DNA of 64,000 bases from Paracoccaceae bacterium (lineage in GTDB: Bacteria; Pseudomonadota; Alphaproteobacteria; Rhodobacterales; Rhodobacteraceae), in assembly GCA_002709405.1 (NCBI GenBank), contig PAQV01000100.1:41588-105587 (forward strand). The letters are read 5' to 3'. The notes under the pieces are model-generated. The model did not search any database. It saw nothing but the letters and a program-made list of their open reading frames with translations, and was not told where the DNA came from. A program made the translations under genes and the position numbers. This document shows positions 43,746-52,420 of the stretch, one piece after another. How positions within the stretch are numbered: position 1 is the stretch's first letter; each line of letters opens with the position of its first letter.

Positions 43746-44696
43746 ATGCCCCAGGTGTCACTGCGGGAACTGCAGGTCTTTCTGGCGGTCTGCGAGTGTC
43801 GGGCGTTCTCTCGGGCCGCCGACAGGATGGGCGTTTCGCAACCGGCGCTCAGCCGGACGGTGCGTGATCTTGAGACGCGGTTCGACCTGCGGTTCTTCCA
43901 TCGCAACGGCCGCGGGGTCGAGCTGACACAGGCCGGGCGTGTCCTGCGCCAGCATGCCGAGACGGTGATTTCATCGGTCGAAGACCTCGAGATCGAGCTG
44001 AACGAGCTGCGCGAAAGCGCCAGCGGGGTGGTGGTCATCGTGCTGCCGACGCATGTCAGCCAGGTGGTCACGCCCAAGCTGGTGCGCCGGTTCGCGGAAC
44101 ATTACCCAAAGGCAAGCCTGCACGTCTTCGAAGATGCCAACGACCGGATTGCCGACCGCGTCCGCGACGGAGTGGCGGATATCGGGCTGTTTTACGCCTA
44201 CGCCCCTCCGGACACGCCCCGCCAGGATTATGTCGCCGAAGAACCGCTGTTCCTGGTCGAACTTCCCGATGAGGACGGTAACGACGACGACGGGCCGATC
44301 ACCTTCGCCCAGCTGGCCGACCGTCCGCTTGTGCTGCCGCGGCGCAAATCCGTCTACCGGCAGTTCCTCGAGGAATGCGCCGACGGGGCCGAGGTCCGGC
44401 TGAACGTCGTGCGCGAGCTGGAGATGGGGTCGACCCAGATGGCCTTTGTCCTGGAACGCGAGGGCGGGTCGATCCTGCCCTTCAGCCATTGCTGGAGCGA
44501 AGTCCGCTCAGGTCAGGCCGTCGCCCGACAGATCGTCGGGCCGAAGATCACGCGGCACATCACGCTTATCCGCTCGACCTTCAAGCAGGCTCAGATGGTT
44601 CGGGTGGCGGGTCAGATCCTGAACGAGGAACTGCGGGCATCGAACGCGATGTTCCGCTGGCAGTTCGTGGCGAAGGCCGACCAGAAGGCCGGCTGA
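43746..44696 (+). CDS. LysR-family transcriptional regulator
   Basis: This is a 316-residue LysR regulator. It has an N-terminal winged helix-turn-helix (LRELQVFLAVCECRAFSRAADRMGVSQPALSRTVRDLE, about 6-44) and a periplasmic-binding-like effector domain (about 90-295). It follows the aldehyde dehydrogenase by 125 bases on the same strand rather than being divergent, so it may regulate its own upstream operon or the importer. The ATG at 43746 is chosen because it gives the usual N-terminus; the frame is open 72 bases further upstream. Confidence 0.92.
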   Translation: MPQVSLRELQVFLAVCECRAFSRAADRMGVSQPALSRTVRDLETRFDLRFFHRNGRGVELTQAGRVLRQHAETVISSVEDLEIELNELRESASGVVVIVLPTHVSQVVTPKLVRRFAEHYPKASLHVFEDANDRIADRVRDGVADIGLFYAYAPPDTPRQDYVAEEPLFLVELPDEDGNDDDGPITFAQLADRPLVLPRRKSVYRQFLEECADGAEVRLNVVRELEMGSTQMAFVLEREGGSILPFSHCWSEVRSGQAVARQIVGPKITRHITLIRSTFKQAQMVRVAGQILNEELRASNAMFRWQFVAKADQKAG

Positions 44697-44781
44697 CGGC
44701 AATATATCCGGCGGGCTCCCTGCCCCGCCTCCCGGCGCCTGACTGTACAAGCGCCAGGCATTTACAGAAACGGAACCACAT

Positions 44782-45357
44782 ATGACATCGACCTATCCGA
44801 TGTTCGCCGACCTGGCGGGCAAGAACGTTCTCGTCACTGGCGCCAGCTCGGGCATCGGCGCCGCGGCGGCTGTCGCCTTTGCCAGAAACGGCGCCACGGT
44901 GGCGCTGCATTTCAATGGCAATTCGCAGGCCGAGACACTCGCCAGACAGATCCGCGACGAGGGCGGGGCGGCGGTGGCCTCGCAAAGCATGATCGACGGC
45001 GGGCGGTCCGGTGCCATCATCAACGTCTCATCCATTGCCGCGCGCAGTGGCGGTGGCAGCGGCACGACGCTCTATTCGGCGACCAAGGGCTTCATTTCCA
45101 CCGCGACGCGCGGCTGGGCCAAGGAGCTGGCAAAGCACGGCATCCGCGTCAACGCGGTCTCGCCCGGCGTCATCGCCACCCCGCTTCACGACCGCCACAC
45201 GCCCGAAAAGGCCATGGAGGCAATGCGCGCCTCGATCCCGATGCAGCGGGTCGGCACGCCGGATGAATGCGCGGGGACCTTCCTTTACCTCGCCTCGGCT
45301 CAGGCCAGCGGCTATGTGACCGGCCAGGTCATCGAGGTGAACGGCGGCATGCGCTGA
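44782..45357 (+). pseudogene. Short-chain dehydrogenase with internal deletion
   Basis: The frame is open for 191 codons and has the SDR N-terminus NVLVTGASSGIGAAAAVAFARNG (about 15-37), the catalytic SSIAARSGG...YSATKGF (Ser, Tyr, Lys) and the C-terminal SGYVTGQVIEVNGGMR. SDR enzymes of this kind have about 245-250 residues. Here AVASQSMIDGGRSGAIINVSS joins residue 75 directly to the fourth-strand region. About 55-60 residues are missing, including the NNAG motif and the helix between. The deletion is in frame, so a protein could be made, but a working Rossmann fold is unlikely. Confidence 0.7.
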
Positions 45358-45404
45358 ACGCGCATCGCGCGGGGCCTTCGCAGGTCCCGCGCAAGACTTT
45401 CCCG

Positions 45405-46877
45405 TTACCAGGAGACCGCGAAATATTGCGGCTCGACATATTCCATCAGCCCGTGATGGCTGCCCTCGCGGCCCAGCCCGCTCTGTTTCATGCCTCCGAA
45501 AGGGGCTGCCGGATCCGAGGCCAGGCCCCGGTTGACCGCGACCATGCCGCTTTCGATCCGTTCGCCGATCCGCAGGGCACGGCCCAGGTCCCCCGAGAAC
45601 ACGTAGGAAATCAGCCCGTACTCGGTCTCGTTGGCGAGACCGATCGCCTCGTCTTCCGTGTCGAACGCCGTCACGGCGACCACGGGTCCAAAGATTTCCT
45701 CGGACCAGATCCGGGCATCGCGCGGAATATCGGCAAGCACGGTCGGCGCGTAATACCAGCCGTCGCTGTCCGGCAGCGCAGCCTGCGACACCAGCCGCGC
45801 ACCCTTGCCGAGCGCATCATCGACCAGCCCGCGCACCTTCGCGACCGAGGCCGGGTTGACCAGCGGGCCGCATTCGACATCCGCATCCAACCCGCGGCCG
45901 ACCTTGATCGCGGCCATGGCCTTGCCGATCCGCTCGACGAAGGCGTCGTGGATCCCGCGCTGGACGATGAACCGGTTGGCGGCCGTGCAGGCCTCGCCTC
46001 CGTTGCGCATCTTGGCCAGCATCGCCTGCGGGATCACCAGGTCCAGGTCGGCATCGTCCATCACGACGAAGGGCGCATTGCCGCCAAGCTCCATCGAGCA
46101 GCTGATCACCTGGTCCGCCGCTTGGCGCAGCAGCACCCTGCCCACCTGCGTCGACCCGGTGAAGGACAGCTTGCGCACGCGTGGATCCTGCAACATGGCG
46201 CCGACCACATCCCCTGCGCGCGTCGTCGTCACGATATTGACGACCCCGGCCGGGACGCCGGCCTCGGTCATGATCTCGCCTATGGCCAGCGCCGTCAGAG
46301 GCGTTTCGGCCGCCGGTTTCAGCACGCAGGTGCACCCGGCCGCGAGCGCCGGGGCAATCTTGCGCGTGGCCATGGCCGCCGGGAAGTTCCAGGGCGTCAC
46401 GAGGACCGAGATGCCGATCGGCCGATGCTGCACCAGGATCCGGTTGGCGCCGCCTGGCGCATGCCCGACCTCGCCCAGCACGCGGACGCCTTCCTCGGCA
46501 TACCAGCGAAAGAACTCGGCCGCATAGGCGACCTCGCCCCGCGCATCCGGCAGGGCCTTGCCGTTTTCCATCGAGATCAACTGCGCCAACCATTCCGCGC
46601 GCTCGGTCATCAGCTGCCAGCACCGCATCAGGATGTCCGACCTCTTGCGCGGAGCGGTCCGGGACCAATCATCGGCCGCGGCCTCGGCTGCGGAAATGGC
46701 AGCCAGCCCGTCGGCAATGGTCGCGTCCGCAACATCCGCGATCTTCAGCGTGTCTGCCGGATCGAAAACCGGGAAGCTTGCCCCCTCGCTTCCGGGAACC
46801 AGTTGCCCCGAGATCTGCAAACCCCAGAATTTACTGGAAATTGAATCGCGAAGCCCGGTCTCCTGCGACTGCGACAT
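45405..46877 (-). CDS. Aldehyde dehydrogenase, succinate-semialdehyde type
   Basis: This is a 490-residue aldehyde dehydrogenase of the GabD-like group. It has TPWNFPAAMATRKIAPALAAGCTCVLKPA (about 157-185), SMELGGNAPFVVMDDADLD (catalytic Glu) and MRNGGEACTAANRFIVQ (nucleophile Cys). It is divergent from the FadR-type regulator gene across a 118-base region with an inverted repeat, so regulation by that protein is likely. The ATG at 46877 is taken, although GTG 46880 and an open frame to 46970 are alternatives. The ribosome binding site is weak. The substrate is inferred only from the family. Confidence 0.88.
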   Translation of the reverse strand: MSQSQETGLRDSISSKFWGLQISGQLVPGSEGASFPVFDPADTLKIADVADATIADGLAAISAAEAAADDWSRTAPRKRSDILMRCWQLMTERAEWLAQLISMENGKALPDARGEVAYAAEFFRWYAEEGVRVLGEVGHAPGGANRILVQHRPIGISVLVTPWNFPAAMATRKIAPALAAGCTCVLKPAAETPLTALAIGEIMTEAGVPAGVVNIVTTTRAGDVVGAMLQDPRVRKLSFTGSTQVGRVLLRQAADQVISCSMELGGNAPFVVMDDADLDLVIPQAMLAKMRNGGEACTAANRFIVQRGIHDAFVERIGKAMAAIKVGRGLDADVECGPLVNPASVAKVRGLVDDALGKGARLVSQAALPDSDGWYYAPTVLADIPRDARIWSEEIFGPVVAVTAFDTEDEAIGLANETEYGLISYVFSGDLGRALRIGERIESGMVAVNRGLASDPAAPFGGMKQSGLGREGSHHGLMEYVEPQYFAVSW

Positions 46878-46958
46878 GACGTGCTTCTGCTGGGTCACAA
46901 CTTTCTCCGATATTGATTGGCAACGATTCTTTACTTGAAGTTCTTCCGTATTGGCGTC

Positions 46959-46977
46959 AACCAAGATCAAATTGGTT
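46959..46977. promoter_or_regulatory. Inverted repeat AACCAA-N7-TTGGTT (candidate FadR-type operator)
   Basis: The repeat is a perfect six-base dyad with a seven-base spacer (GATCAAA). It sits 18 bases before the regulator start and 82 before the aldehyde dehydrogenase start. GntR/FadR proteins commonly bind such short dyads in the shared divergent promoter. Confidence 0.5.
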
Positions 46978-46995
46978 CAATACCGGTGTTGAGTG

Positions 46996-47643
46996 ATGGC
47001 AAACATTCTGGAAGATTTCATCGACGCCAACGGGATTGCCGAGGGCGAGAGGCTGCCGCCCGAACGCGAACTGGCAGAGAAGCTTGGCCTGCCGCGCAGC
47101 GCGCTTCGCAAGTTGCTTGCCGAGATGGAGGCCAACGGGAAACTGTCCCGCCATGTCGGGCGCGGCACATTCGTCGGCTATGGTGCCAGCGGGCCGGCGC
47201 CGCGTGGCAACCAGATGGAGATCAGGACATTTCCCGCCGAGGTCTTCGAGACCCGGCTGATCGTCGAACCGGAAATCGTCTCACTGGCCGCGCAGCGCAT
47301 CTCGCCACCGGAACTGGACGAGCTGGAGCGGATCCTGATGCGCGGGGCCCCTCCGATCACGCTTGGCGAGTTCGAATACTGGGATTCCAAGTTTCACAAG
47401 GCCGTGGTCGCGGCATGCCGCAACGCCCTTCTGATCGCGATCTACGAACAGATCGACATCGTGCGGGCCGGGAAGCTTTGGGGACGATTGAAAGAGAATT
47501 CCCTGACCCAGGAGCGCATGGCGACATACCATCACCAGCACCAGGACATACTCGGCGCGCTGAGGGACCGCGACGTCGCAAGGGCCGCATCGGCCATGCG
47601 CGATCATATCCTGACGGCAAGAACCGGGATATTGGGCAGCTGA
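46996..47643 (+). CDS. GntR/FadR-family transcriptional regulator
   Basis: This is a 215-residue regulator. It has a winged helix-turn-helix (GERLPPERELAEKLGLPRSALRKLLAEMEANGKLSRHVGRGTFV, about 17-60) and an all-helical FCD effector domain with DSKFHKAVVAACRNALL and YHHQHQDILGALRDRDVARAASAMRDHI carrying the metal-site Asp/His pattern. It is divergent from the semialdehyde-type dehydrogenase. GTG 46993 and ATG 46996 are adjacent start candidates. DNA after its stop belongs to the degraded island. Confidence 0.92.
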   Translation: MANILEDFIDANGIAEGERLPPERELAEKLGLPRSALRKLLAEMEANGKLSRHVGRGTFVGYGASGPAPRGNQMEIRTFPAEVFETRLIVEPEIVSLAAQRISPPELDELERILMRGAPPITLGEFEYWDSKFHKAVVAACRNALLIAIYEQIDIVRAGKLWGRLKENSLTQERMATYHHQHQDILGALRDRDVARAASAMRDHILTARTGILGS

Positions 47644-47819
47644 GGGCGGTGCAACCCTGACCCCGGCATCCCTTCGAATTGCCGGGAGATCTGACTGGCG
47701 GCGGTTCTCTGTGCCCCTGCTCAACTGCCTCGCGCTGGAACTGCAGGCTCTCACCGAGCTTGAGGAGGCCGGTGCATCAACGTCCGAGGGCCGTGTCTGT
47801 CGTTGCTGTAGCTCACCGA

Positions 47820-48310
47820 TCATGCCGCGGCCGGGAACAGGTTGGAGATGAAGGCAATTCGTTGATCACGCCGATCTCACAATTCTCGAATTGGCCTTTC
47901 CGAATGGTGCAGAAGGTTTCGATGCCGGCGCGCGCGGCCTTGGCTCCAGCCAGAGTCTGGAACCCCTGCATGGGACACAAGCACTGGTTCAGCGCGGCAT
48001 GATCACTCTCGATCCGATTGCCCAGAAAACTGCGGACAATATGGCGGATGGCTTTTTCAGCCCCGAGCTGGCCGTTGATCTCGCCGATCACCTTCGCATG
48101 GCTGTGCACCGTGTCGGTGCTGATTGTAAGGGGCTGATAGTGCCGCATGGTCTCGCGCGGCTGCCGCAGAAATGCCCTTGCGGCCCTGGCATCCCGGCGC
48201 GCCGTGAGGCGGAAATCGATCAACTGGCCGAACTGATCCACGGCCCGCCAAAGGTAACGCCAGCGGCCGCCCACGCGAACGTAGGTCTCGTCGACATGCC
48301 ACTGCAGCCC
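47820..48310 (-). pseudogene. IS6-family transposase fragment
   Basis: The minus strand encodes WHVDETYVRVGGRWRYLWRA (first catalytic Asp), then LTARRDARAARAFLRQ, NRIESDHAALNQ (catalytic Glu) and GFQTLAGAKAARAGIETF. This is the catalytic core of an IS6/IS26-type DDE transposase. The N-terminal third is absent: an in-frame TGA and unrelated sequence precede the Trp. Near the 3' end one base is missing at GAATTGCC, so the normal ending INEIAFISNLFPAAA is read out of frame (its stop is 47820-47822; the shifted frame runs to 47813). No terminal inverted repeats were seen. Confidence 0.85.
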
Positions 48311-48566
48311 TCACCAGGAACGGTGCCGGACCTGCGGGGCAGGTTTCTCGCAGGATTTTTTTCGGGTCGGCCAAATACTCTTCAAAGTCGATGCCCCTGC
48401 CCTCGAAACTTTCACGAAATTTCGCCCATGTGTCCTCTTCGGCAAGCCCGCTCAGACCGTTGCGGACCAGGGCATAAGCCGCCTCGAGCTTCGATAGACG
48501 GCGTTTCAGCGTCATTTCGTCTTCTTCTCTAGATCCAGAATTCGCGCTTCCAGCTCGGTTGGTCAT
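48311..48566 (-). pseudogene. Truncated island gene of unknown function
   Basis: A start at 48566 or 48515 opens a frame with MTLKRRLSKLEAAYALVRNG and SGLAEEDTWAKFRESFEGRG, a helical, charged protein. It has no recognised domain. The frame is interrupted at about residue 80 (after RETCPAGPAPF) where IS6-derived DNA begins, so the C-terminus is lost. The first ATG overlaps the stop of the primase-like fragment. The gene is probably a passenger of the same dead integrative element. Confidence 0.5.
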
Positions 48567-49212
48567 GACACCTTTGCCTTTTGCTCAGGTCTACTGGTCT
48601 TGCCGTTCGCCAGAACCTGCCCTGACCGAAAAGAGGACGCGGACGTCACCTTTGGGCGTGGGGTGAGACTTGCACCTTTACTTCTTGCCATTGGCATTCC
48701 CCTGGCCCGGTCCACCCGGGCCAGCATCGCCTGGAACCGTTTGGCGGTCAGGTGCCAGCAACCGCAATGGAAGCGCAGCGTATTGGGCAGCAGGCACGTG
48801 ATGCCGCGCCCACCAAATAGGTTTCCGCCAGAGTGCCACCGATCGGCAGCGCCTCGTTCCACAAGGCCAGAGCCTGCCGTACCCACTTTTCGGCCTGGGC
48901 CTGTTCCTCTGTCCAGCGCCAGGCGGACGTTGCCGGGCCGGGAGGGACGTAGCTGCCGGATACCACCCCCGCCGCGCAAAGGATTTCGCGAAAGTCGCAT
49001 CCCGCCCTCTTGCAGTGCAACAGCAGCCCGGCACCGCCATCGGCCAGCGTCTGGGCTTTCTGCGTCTTCCGGGCCTCAGGTTGGCAGATCGGGCAAGCGG
49101 CAGTGCCATAACGACAATACCACGTACCCCCGAGCGACTGTGTCAGTTCATGCGCGTCGGTCAATGGCACGACCGGCAACTGGTCCCAAATAGGTTTGGA
49201 CCCCGGGTGCAA
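48563..49212 (-). pseudogene. Frameshifted primase-like (zinc finger/Toprim, DUF7146-type) gene
   Basis: From 49212 the frame reads ELTQSLGGTWYCRYG, CPICQPEARKTQ, LLLHCKRAGCDFREIL and LPIGGTLAETYLVG, the zinc-binding start of phage/island primase-helicase-like proteins. At about 48815 the match moves to another frame (GGRGITCLLPNTLRFHCGCWHLTAKRFQAMLA) and runs to 48563. The Toprim and helicase parts are absent. Either one frameshift plus a 3' truncation, or several lesions, have inactivated it. Confidence 0.75.
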
Positions 49213-49573
49213 TTGGCACGTGCTGCACCAGAATCCTGACGCATGGGCGGTTTCGAAACTGGATGTGTAGCCCTGCCCATTCCGCGGCGGGCACCACTGT
49301 ATTCGTTGCGACCGTAAACCCGATCAGCAAGTCATCGATCAGGCTGTCGTGTAAGAGTTCGTGGTGCTCGAGCAGGACGGCTGCGGATTTCCCGGGCGGG
49401 CCCTGAAATGGAGCGACCAACGGACGAGCACCATGGGCCCCGGTCAAACGTTCCAGAACATCGCCGATTTCGCGAACCACAACCCAGTCGTCCGATACCA
49501 GTGGCTCTTCCGACAACGGCTGGAAAGCGCCCTTGGCGCTGTCAATGAGCCGTTTGATCTCGTTCTGGTCCAT
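49148..49573 (-). CDS. Small island-associated protein, unknown function
   Basis: This is a 141-residue acidic-to-neutral protein starting MDQNEIKRLIDSAKGAFQPLSEEP, with VREIGDVLERLTGAHGARPLVAPFQG (about 32-57). No membrane segment or catalytic motif is recognised. It precedes the primase-like pseudogene and overlaps its 5' end by about 65 bases. The C-terminal 20 residues, which run into that gene, may therefore be secondary read-through after a small deletion. It may still be expressed, but it has lost its element. Confidence 0.5.
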   Translation of the reverse strand: MDQNEIKRLIDSAKGAFQPLSEEPLVSDDWVVVREIGDVLERLTGAHGARPLVAPFQGPPGKSAAVLLEHHELLHDSLIDDLLIGFTVATNTVVPAAEWAGLHIQFRNRPCVRILVQHVPIAPGVQTYLGPVAGRAIDRRA

Positions 49574-49632
49574 GTGTCGATCCGCCTTCCTCGTGTTTGC
49601 AGCAGAGGGTTCATGCTCGTTGTTCCGCTCAA

Positions 49633-50131
49633 TCAGTCCCCGGAACCGCTGGTCACGACTGCCGCCCAGCGCTCCATCAGGTCACGTCGCTGTTCCAGGA
49701 AGCCGGCTCCGATACGCGCGGGCGACGGCGGTGCCGGTGGCATGACCACGGAGGGTCTCGGCGACCTCGTGCGGCGCGTCCGTTGCCTCGGCCAACCAGA
49801 TCCGCAGGTTGGACCGGAAGCCATGGGGCCGGGCCTTCATGCCCCGGCGGTCCATAAAACGGGCCGTGGTCGCGTCGGAAATCACGCCCTTGCGGACGCT
49901 CGGGAACAGGTAACCATCCCGCGCGTGGGGTTTTGCCAGTGCGATCACGTTCAGGCCCAACGCGGCTGCATGCCGAAAGACGATGTTGAGCCGATTGAGT
50001 GCCTTCCGTGCCGTATCCGCCTTCGTGTGCCAGAGGGGAGCAAGTGTATTCTTGATGTCCTGCTGGTCGAGGTCTTCGATGGGCACCTTGCCGAGCTTGG
50101 GCATGACGTGAAGCGCTGATCTCAGACCCAT
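49633..50131 (-). pseudogene. Tyrosine integrase remnant with internal deletion and frameshift
   Basis: From 50131 the frame reads LHVMPKLGKVPIEDLDQQDI and ARKALNRLNIVFRHAAALGL, the N-terminal SAM-like part of a P4-type integrase. It jumps directly to LAKPHARDGYLFPSVRKGVISD and RPHGFRSNLRIWLAEATDAP, the end of the catalytic domain. The central part with the first catalytic Arg and the Lys is missing. The end FLEQRRDLMERWAAVV is found one frame away (stop 49633), showing a one-base shift near 49700. The N-terminus is also incomplete. This is a dead recombinase. Confidence 0.85.
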
Positions 50132-50325
50132 TTCTCGTCTACGGCCGTGAACAGTGACGCGCAGGATTCACTGAGCGCCGCCATAATTGTGTCTGTGATG
50201 GCACTAAACGTCTTATTTTATTGGCCAAATGGTTCAGACGGGGCGGAGAGACCTCATGATCTTGTAATTCTTTGCCCTTCGGCGCCACGACTTCTTTCGG
50301 AAAGCTGCCGGGTCCGGATCGCACT

Positions 50326-51222
50326 TCACGGCCGCAAGACCGCGTCCAGGCGAGGTGCGGCGAAGTCGATGAAGGCCCGCAGTTTGCGCGGCACCGGGCC
50401 GGCCCTGTAGACTAGGTTGACCGGCCATGGCGCGCGTTCATGGGCGTCAAGCAACACGACCAACTGGCCGGCGGCCACCGCCCGGGCCACCTGGTATGAC
50501 AGCACCCGGGTCACGCCAGCCCCCGCCACGGCCGCATCCACCGCCGCCTCGGCCGTCGTGACCGTCAGGCGCGGGCGGATTTGGACGGTCGAGGTCTCTC
50601 CGTCCGTGTCAAAGGTCCAGCGCGTGCCGGGCCGGAGGGTCTCGAAGGAAATGCAATCGTGGTCGGCCAGGTCCTGCGGATCACCCGGCGCCCGCCTTTG
50701 CGCAAGGTAGGCAGGGCTGGCGCAGACCACGCGGCGGACATAGCCGATGCGCCGTGCCTTCAGGGTGCTGTCCGGCAGGTTGCCGATGCGCACGGCCGCG
50801 TCGATGTGATCCTCGTGCAGGTTGATCGTCCGGTCGGTCTGATCCAGCCGGACATCGACCTCGGGGTAGGCCTGCAGGAAGGCCGTTACCACCGGCAGCA
50901 CATGCAGGCGGCCAAAGACGATGGGCGCGCTCAGTTGCAGCAACCCCCGGGGGGCGACAAATTCCCCCGAGGCGATCCGCTCGGCCTCGGCCACGTCGTC
51001 CAGAACACGCCGGCAGGCCGCGACATAGGCCGCGCCTGAATCCGTCAGCGTCAGCCCCCGGACCGAGCGGTTCAGCAGGGCCGCGCCAAGGTGGGTCTCC
51101 AGGTCGGCCACGCGGCGGCTGACCGTCGCCAGCGGCAGGCCCAGCTTGCGCGCGCCGGCGGACAGGCTGCCCGCATCGACACAGGCCACCAGCATGGACA
51201 TCGAGGTCAGGCGATCGGTCAT
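50326..51222 (-). CDS. LysR-family transcriptional regulator
   Basis: This is a 298-residue LysR protein of the CrgA-like group. Its helix-turn-helix is MLVACVDAGSLSAGARKLGLPLATVSRRVADLE (about 10-42) and its effector domain starts near residue 90 (GLLQLSAPIVFGRLHVLPVV). It is divergent from the AhpD-like operon with a 116-base gap and is probably its regulator, as LysR genes usually control the divergent neighbour. Confidence 0.93.
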   Translation of the reverse strand: MTDRLTSMSMLVACVDAGSLSAGARKLGLPLATVSRRVADLETHLGAALLNRSVRGLTLTDSGAAYVAACRRVLDDVAEAERIASGEFVAPRGLLQLSAPIVFGRLHVLPVVTAFLQAYPEVDVRLDQTDRTINLHEDHIDAAVRIGNLPDSTLKARRIGYVRRVVCASPAYLAQRRAPGDPQDLADHDCISFETLRPGTRWTFDTDGETSTVQIRPRLTVTTAEAAVDAAVAGAGVTRVLSYQVARAVAAGQLVVLLDAHERAPWPVNLVYRAGPVPRKLRAFIDFAAPRLDAVLRP

Positions 51223-51338
51223 CTTCCCATTTTCCGAGAGGTTAGGTTCCAGTTTCGCAGTCTACTGCCAAAATCAGGAAGGTCTATCTCGGCGTCACCG
51301 AAACACGCCAACACAAGGCCAACATAAGGATCGACACC

Positions 51339-51887
51339 ATGTCCCGCATTTCCATCCCCGCTTCGATCGACGCCGCGCCCGAGGCCTCGCAGCCGCTTCT
51401 GAACCAGGTCAAATCCCAACTGGGCAGTGCTCCGAACATCTTCCGACTGATCGCCAAAAGCCCGGCCGCGCTTGAAGGCCATCTTGGCCTGGCCGGCGCC
51501 CTGGGCAAGGGCAGCCTGCCCGCCGCCACGCGCGAACGCATTGCACTGGCCATCGGAGAGCTGAACGGCTGTGGCTATTGCCTGTCCGCCCACAGCTATG
51601 TCGCCGCCCACCTGTCCAAGCTGTCGGCCGAGGAAATCGCCGCCAACCGCCGGGGCCGGTCGACGGATGCCAAGGCCGATGCGGCCGTGGTCTTTGCCGT
51701 CCAGGTGGCCGAAACCCGGGGCCGTGTCGCCGACAGCGACCTGACCGCCGTGCGCGCCGCCGGCTATGACGACGCCCAGATCATCGAGATCGTGCAGCAC
51801 GTCGCCCTGAACGTCTGGACCAATTACCTCAACGAACTCGCCCGGACCGAGATCGACTTCCCCGTGGCCGACGGCGTCGCCGCCTAA
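51339..51887 (+). CDS. Carboxymuconolactone decarboxylase / AhpD-like peroxidase
   Basis: This is a 182-residue all-helical protein with the AhpD-type redox motif [12 protein letters not shown] (about 79-90). CxxC followed by His is the peroxidase/relay site of alkylhydroperoxidase-like members of the CMD family. It is likely a peroxide or organic hydroperoxide detoxifying enzyme in the cytoplasm. It is the first of three genes (with DUF1348 and FMN-binding proteins) transcribed away from the LysR regulator. Confidence 0.88.
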   Translation: MSRISIPASIDAAPEASQPLLNQVKSQLGSAPNIFRLIAKSPAALEGHLGLAGALGKGSLPAATRERIALAIGELNGCGYCLSAHSYVAAHLSKLSAEEIAANRRGRSTDAKADAAVVFAVQVAETRGRVADSDLTAVRAAGYDDAQIIEIVQHVALNVWTNYLNELARTEIDFPVADGVAA

Positions 51888-51952
51888 GCCCCTCATGGCG
51901 GCGGGCGCCCGTGTCCGCCGCCCGTTTCCCGTTTCAAGGAAGGAGCCCCCTC

Positions 51953-52417
51953 ATGACCCGCCCGCCGCTTCCCCCGTTTACCGCCGAGACCGCCGCCCAA
52001 AAGGTGCGCCTTGCCGAAGATGCCTGGAACAGCCGCAATCCCGACGCCGTGTCGCTGGCCTATACGCCCGATAGCCGTTGGCGGAACCGCAGCACCTTTC
52101 TGACCGGGCGGGCCGAGATCGTGGCCTTCCTCAGCTCGAAATGGGCCCGGGAACAAGAGTATCGCCTGATCAAGGAACTTTGGGCCAATACCGATGCCCG
52201 CATCGCCGTGCGCTTCGCCTATGAATGGCGCGATGATGTTGGCCAATGGTGGCGGTCCTACGGCAACGAAAACTGGGAATTCGATGAACATGGACTGATG
52301 GCCGTGCGCCATGCCAGCATCAACGACCTGCCGATAGACGAAACCGACCGGCTGTTTCACTGGCCGCAGGGCCGCCGGCCCGACGATCATCCGTCCCTGT
52401 CAGACCTGGAGCTTTGA
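51953..52417 (+). CDS. DUF1348 (NTF2-like) protein
   Basis: This is a 154-residue protein of the DUF1348 family with the cystatin-like NTF2 fold. It has [30 protein letters not shown] (about 18-47), [34 protein letters not shown] and a C-terminal [14 protein letters not shown]. The function of the family is not established. A GGAAGGAG site precedes ATG 51953. It lies three bases before the FMN-binding gene and 65 after the AhpD-like gene. Confidence 0.9.
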   Translation: MTRPPLPPFTAETAAQKVRLAEDAWNSRNPDAVSLAYTPDSRWRNRSTFLTGRAEIVAFLSSKWAREQEYRLIKELWANTDARIAVRFAYEWRDDVGQWWRSYGNENWEFDEHGLMAVRHASINDLPIDETDRLFHWPQGRRPDDHPSLSDLEL

Positions 52418-52420
52418 GCC

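Noticed and set aside
47644..47819. Short plus-strand coding-like stretch (LLNCLALELQALTELEEAG)
   Set aside because: It looks like a gene fragment, but it is too short and unmatched to assign, with no start signal.
50132..50325. Minus-strand frame of 61 codons upstream of the integrase remnant
   Set aside because: No ribosome binding site or recognised motif; probably degraded island DNA.
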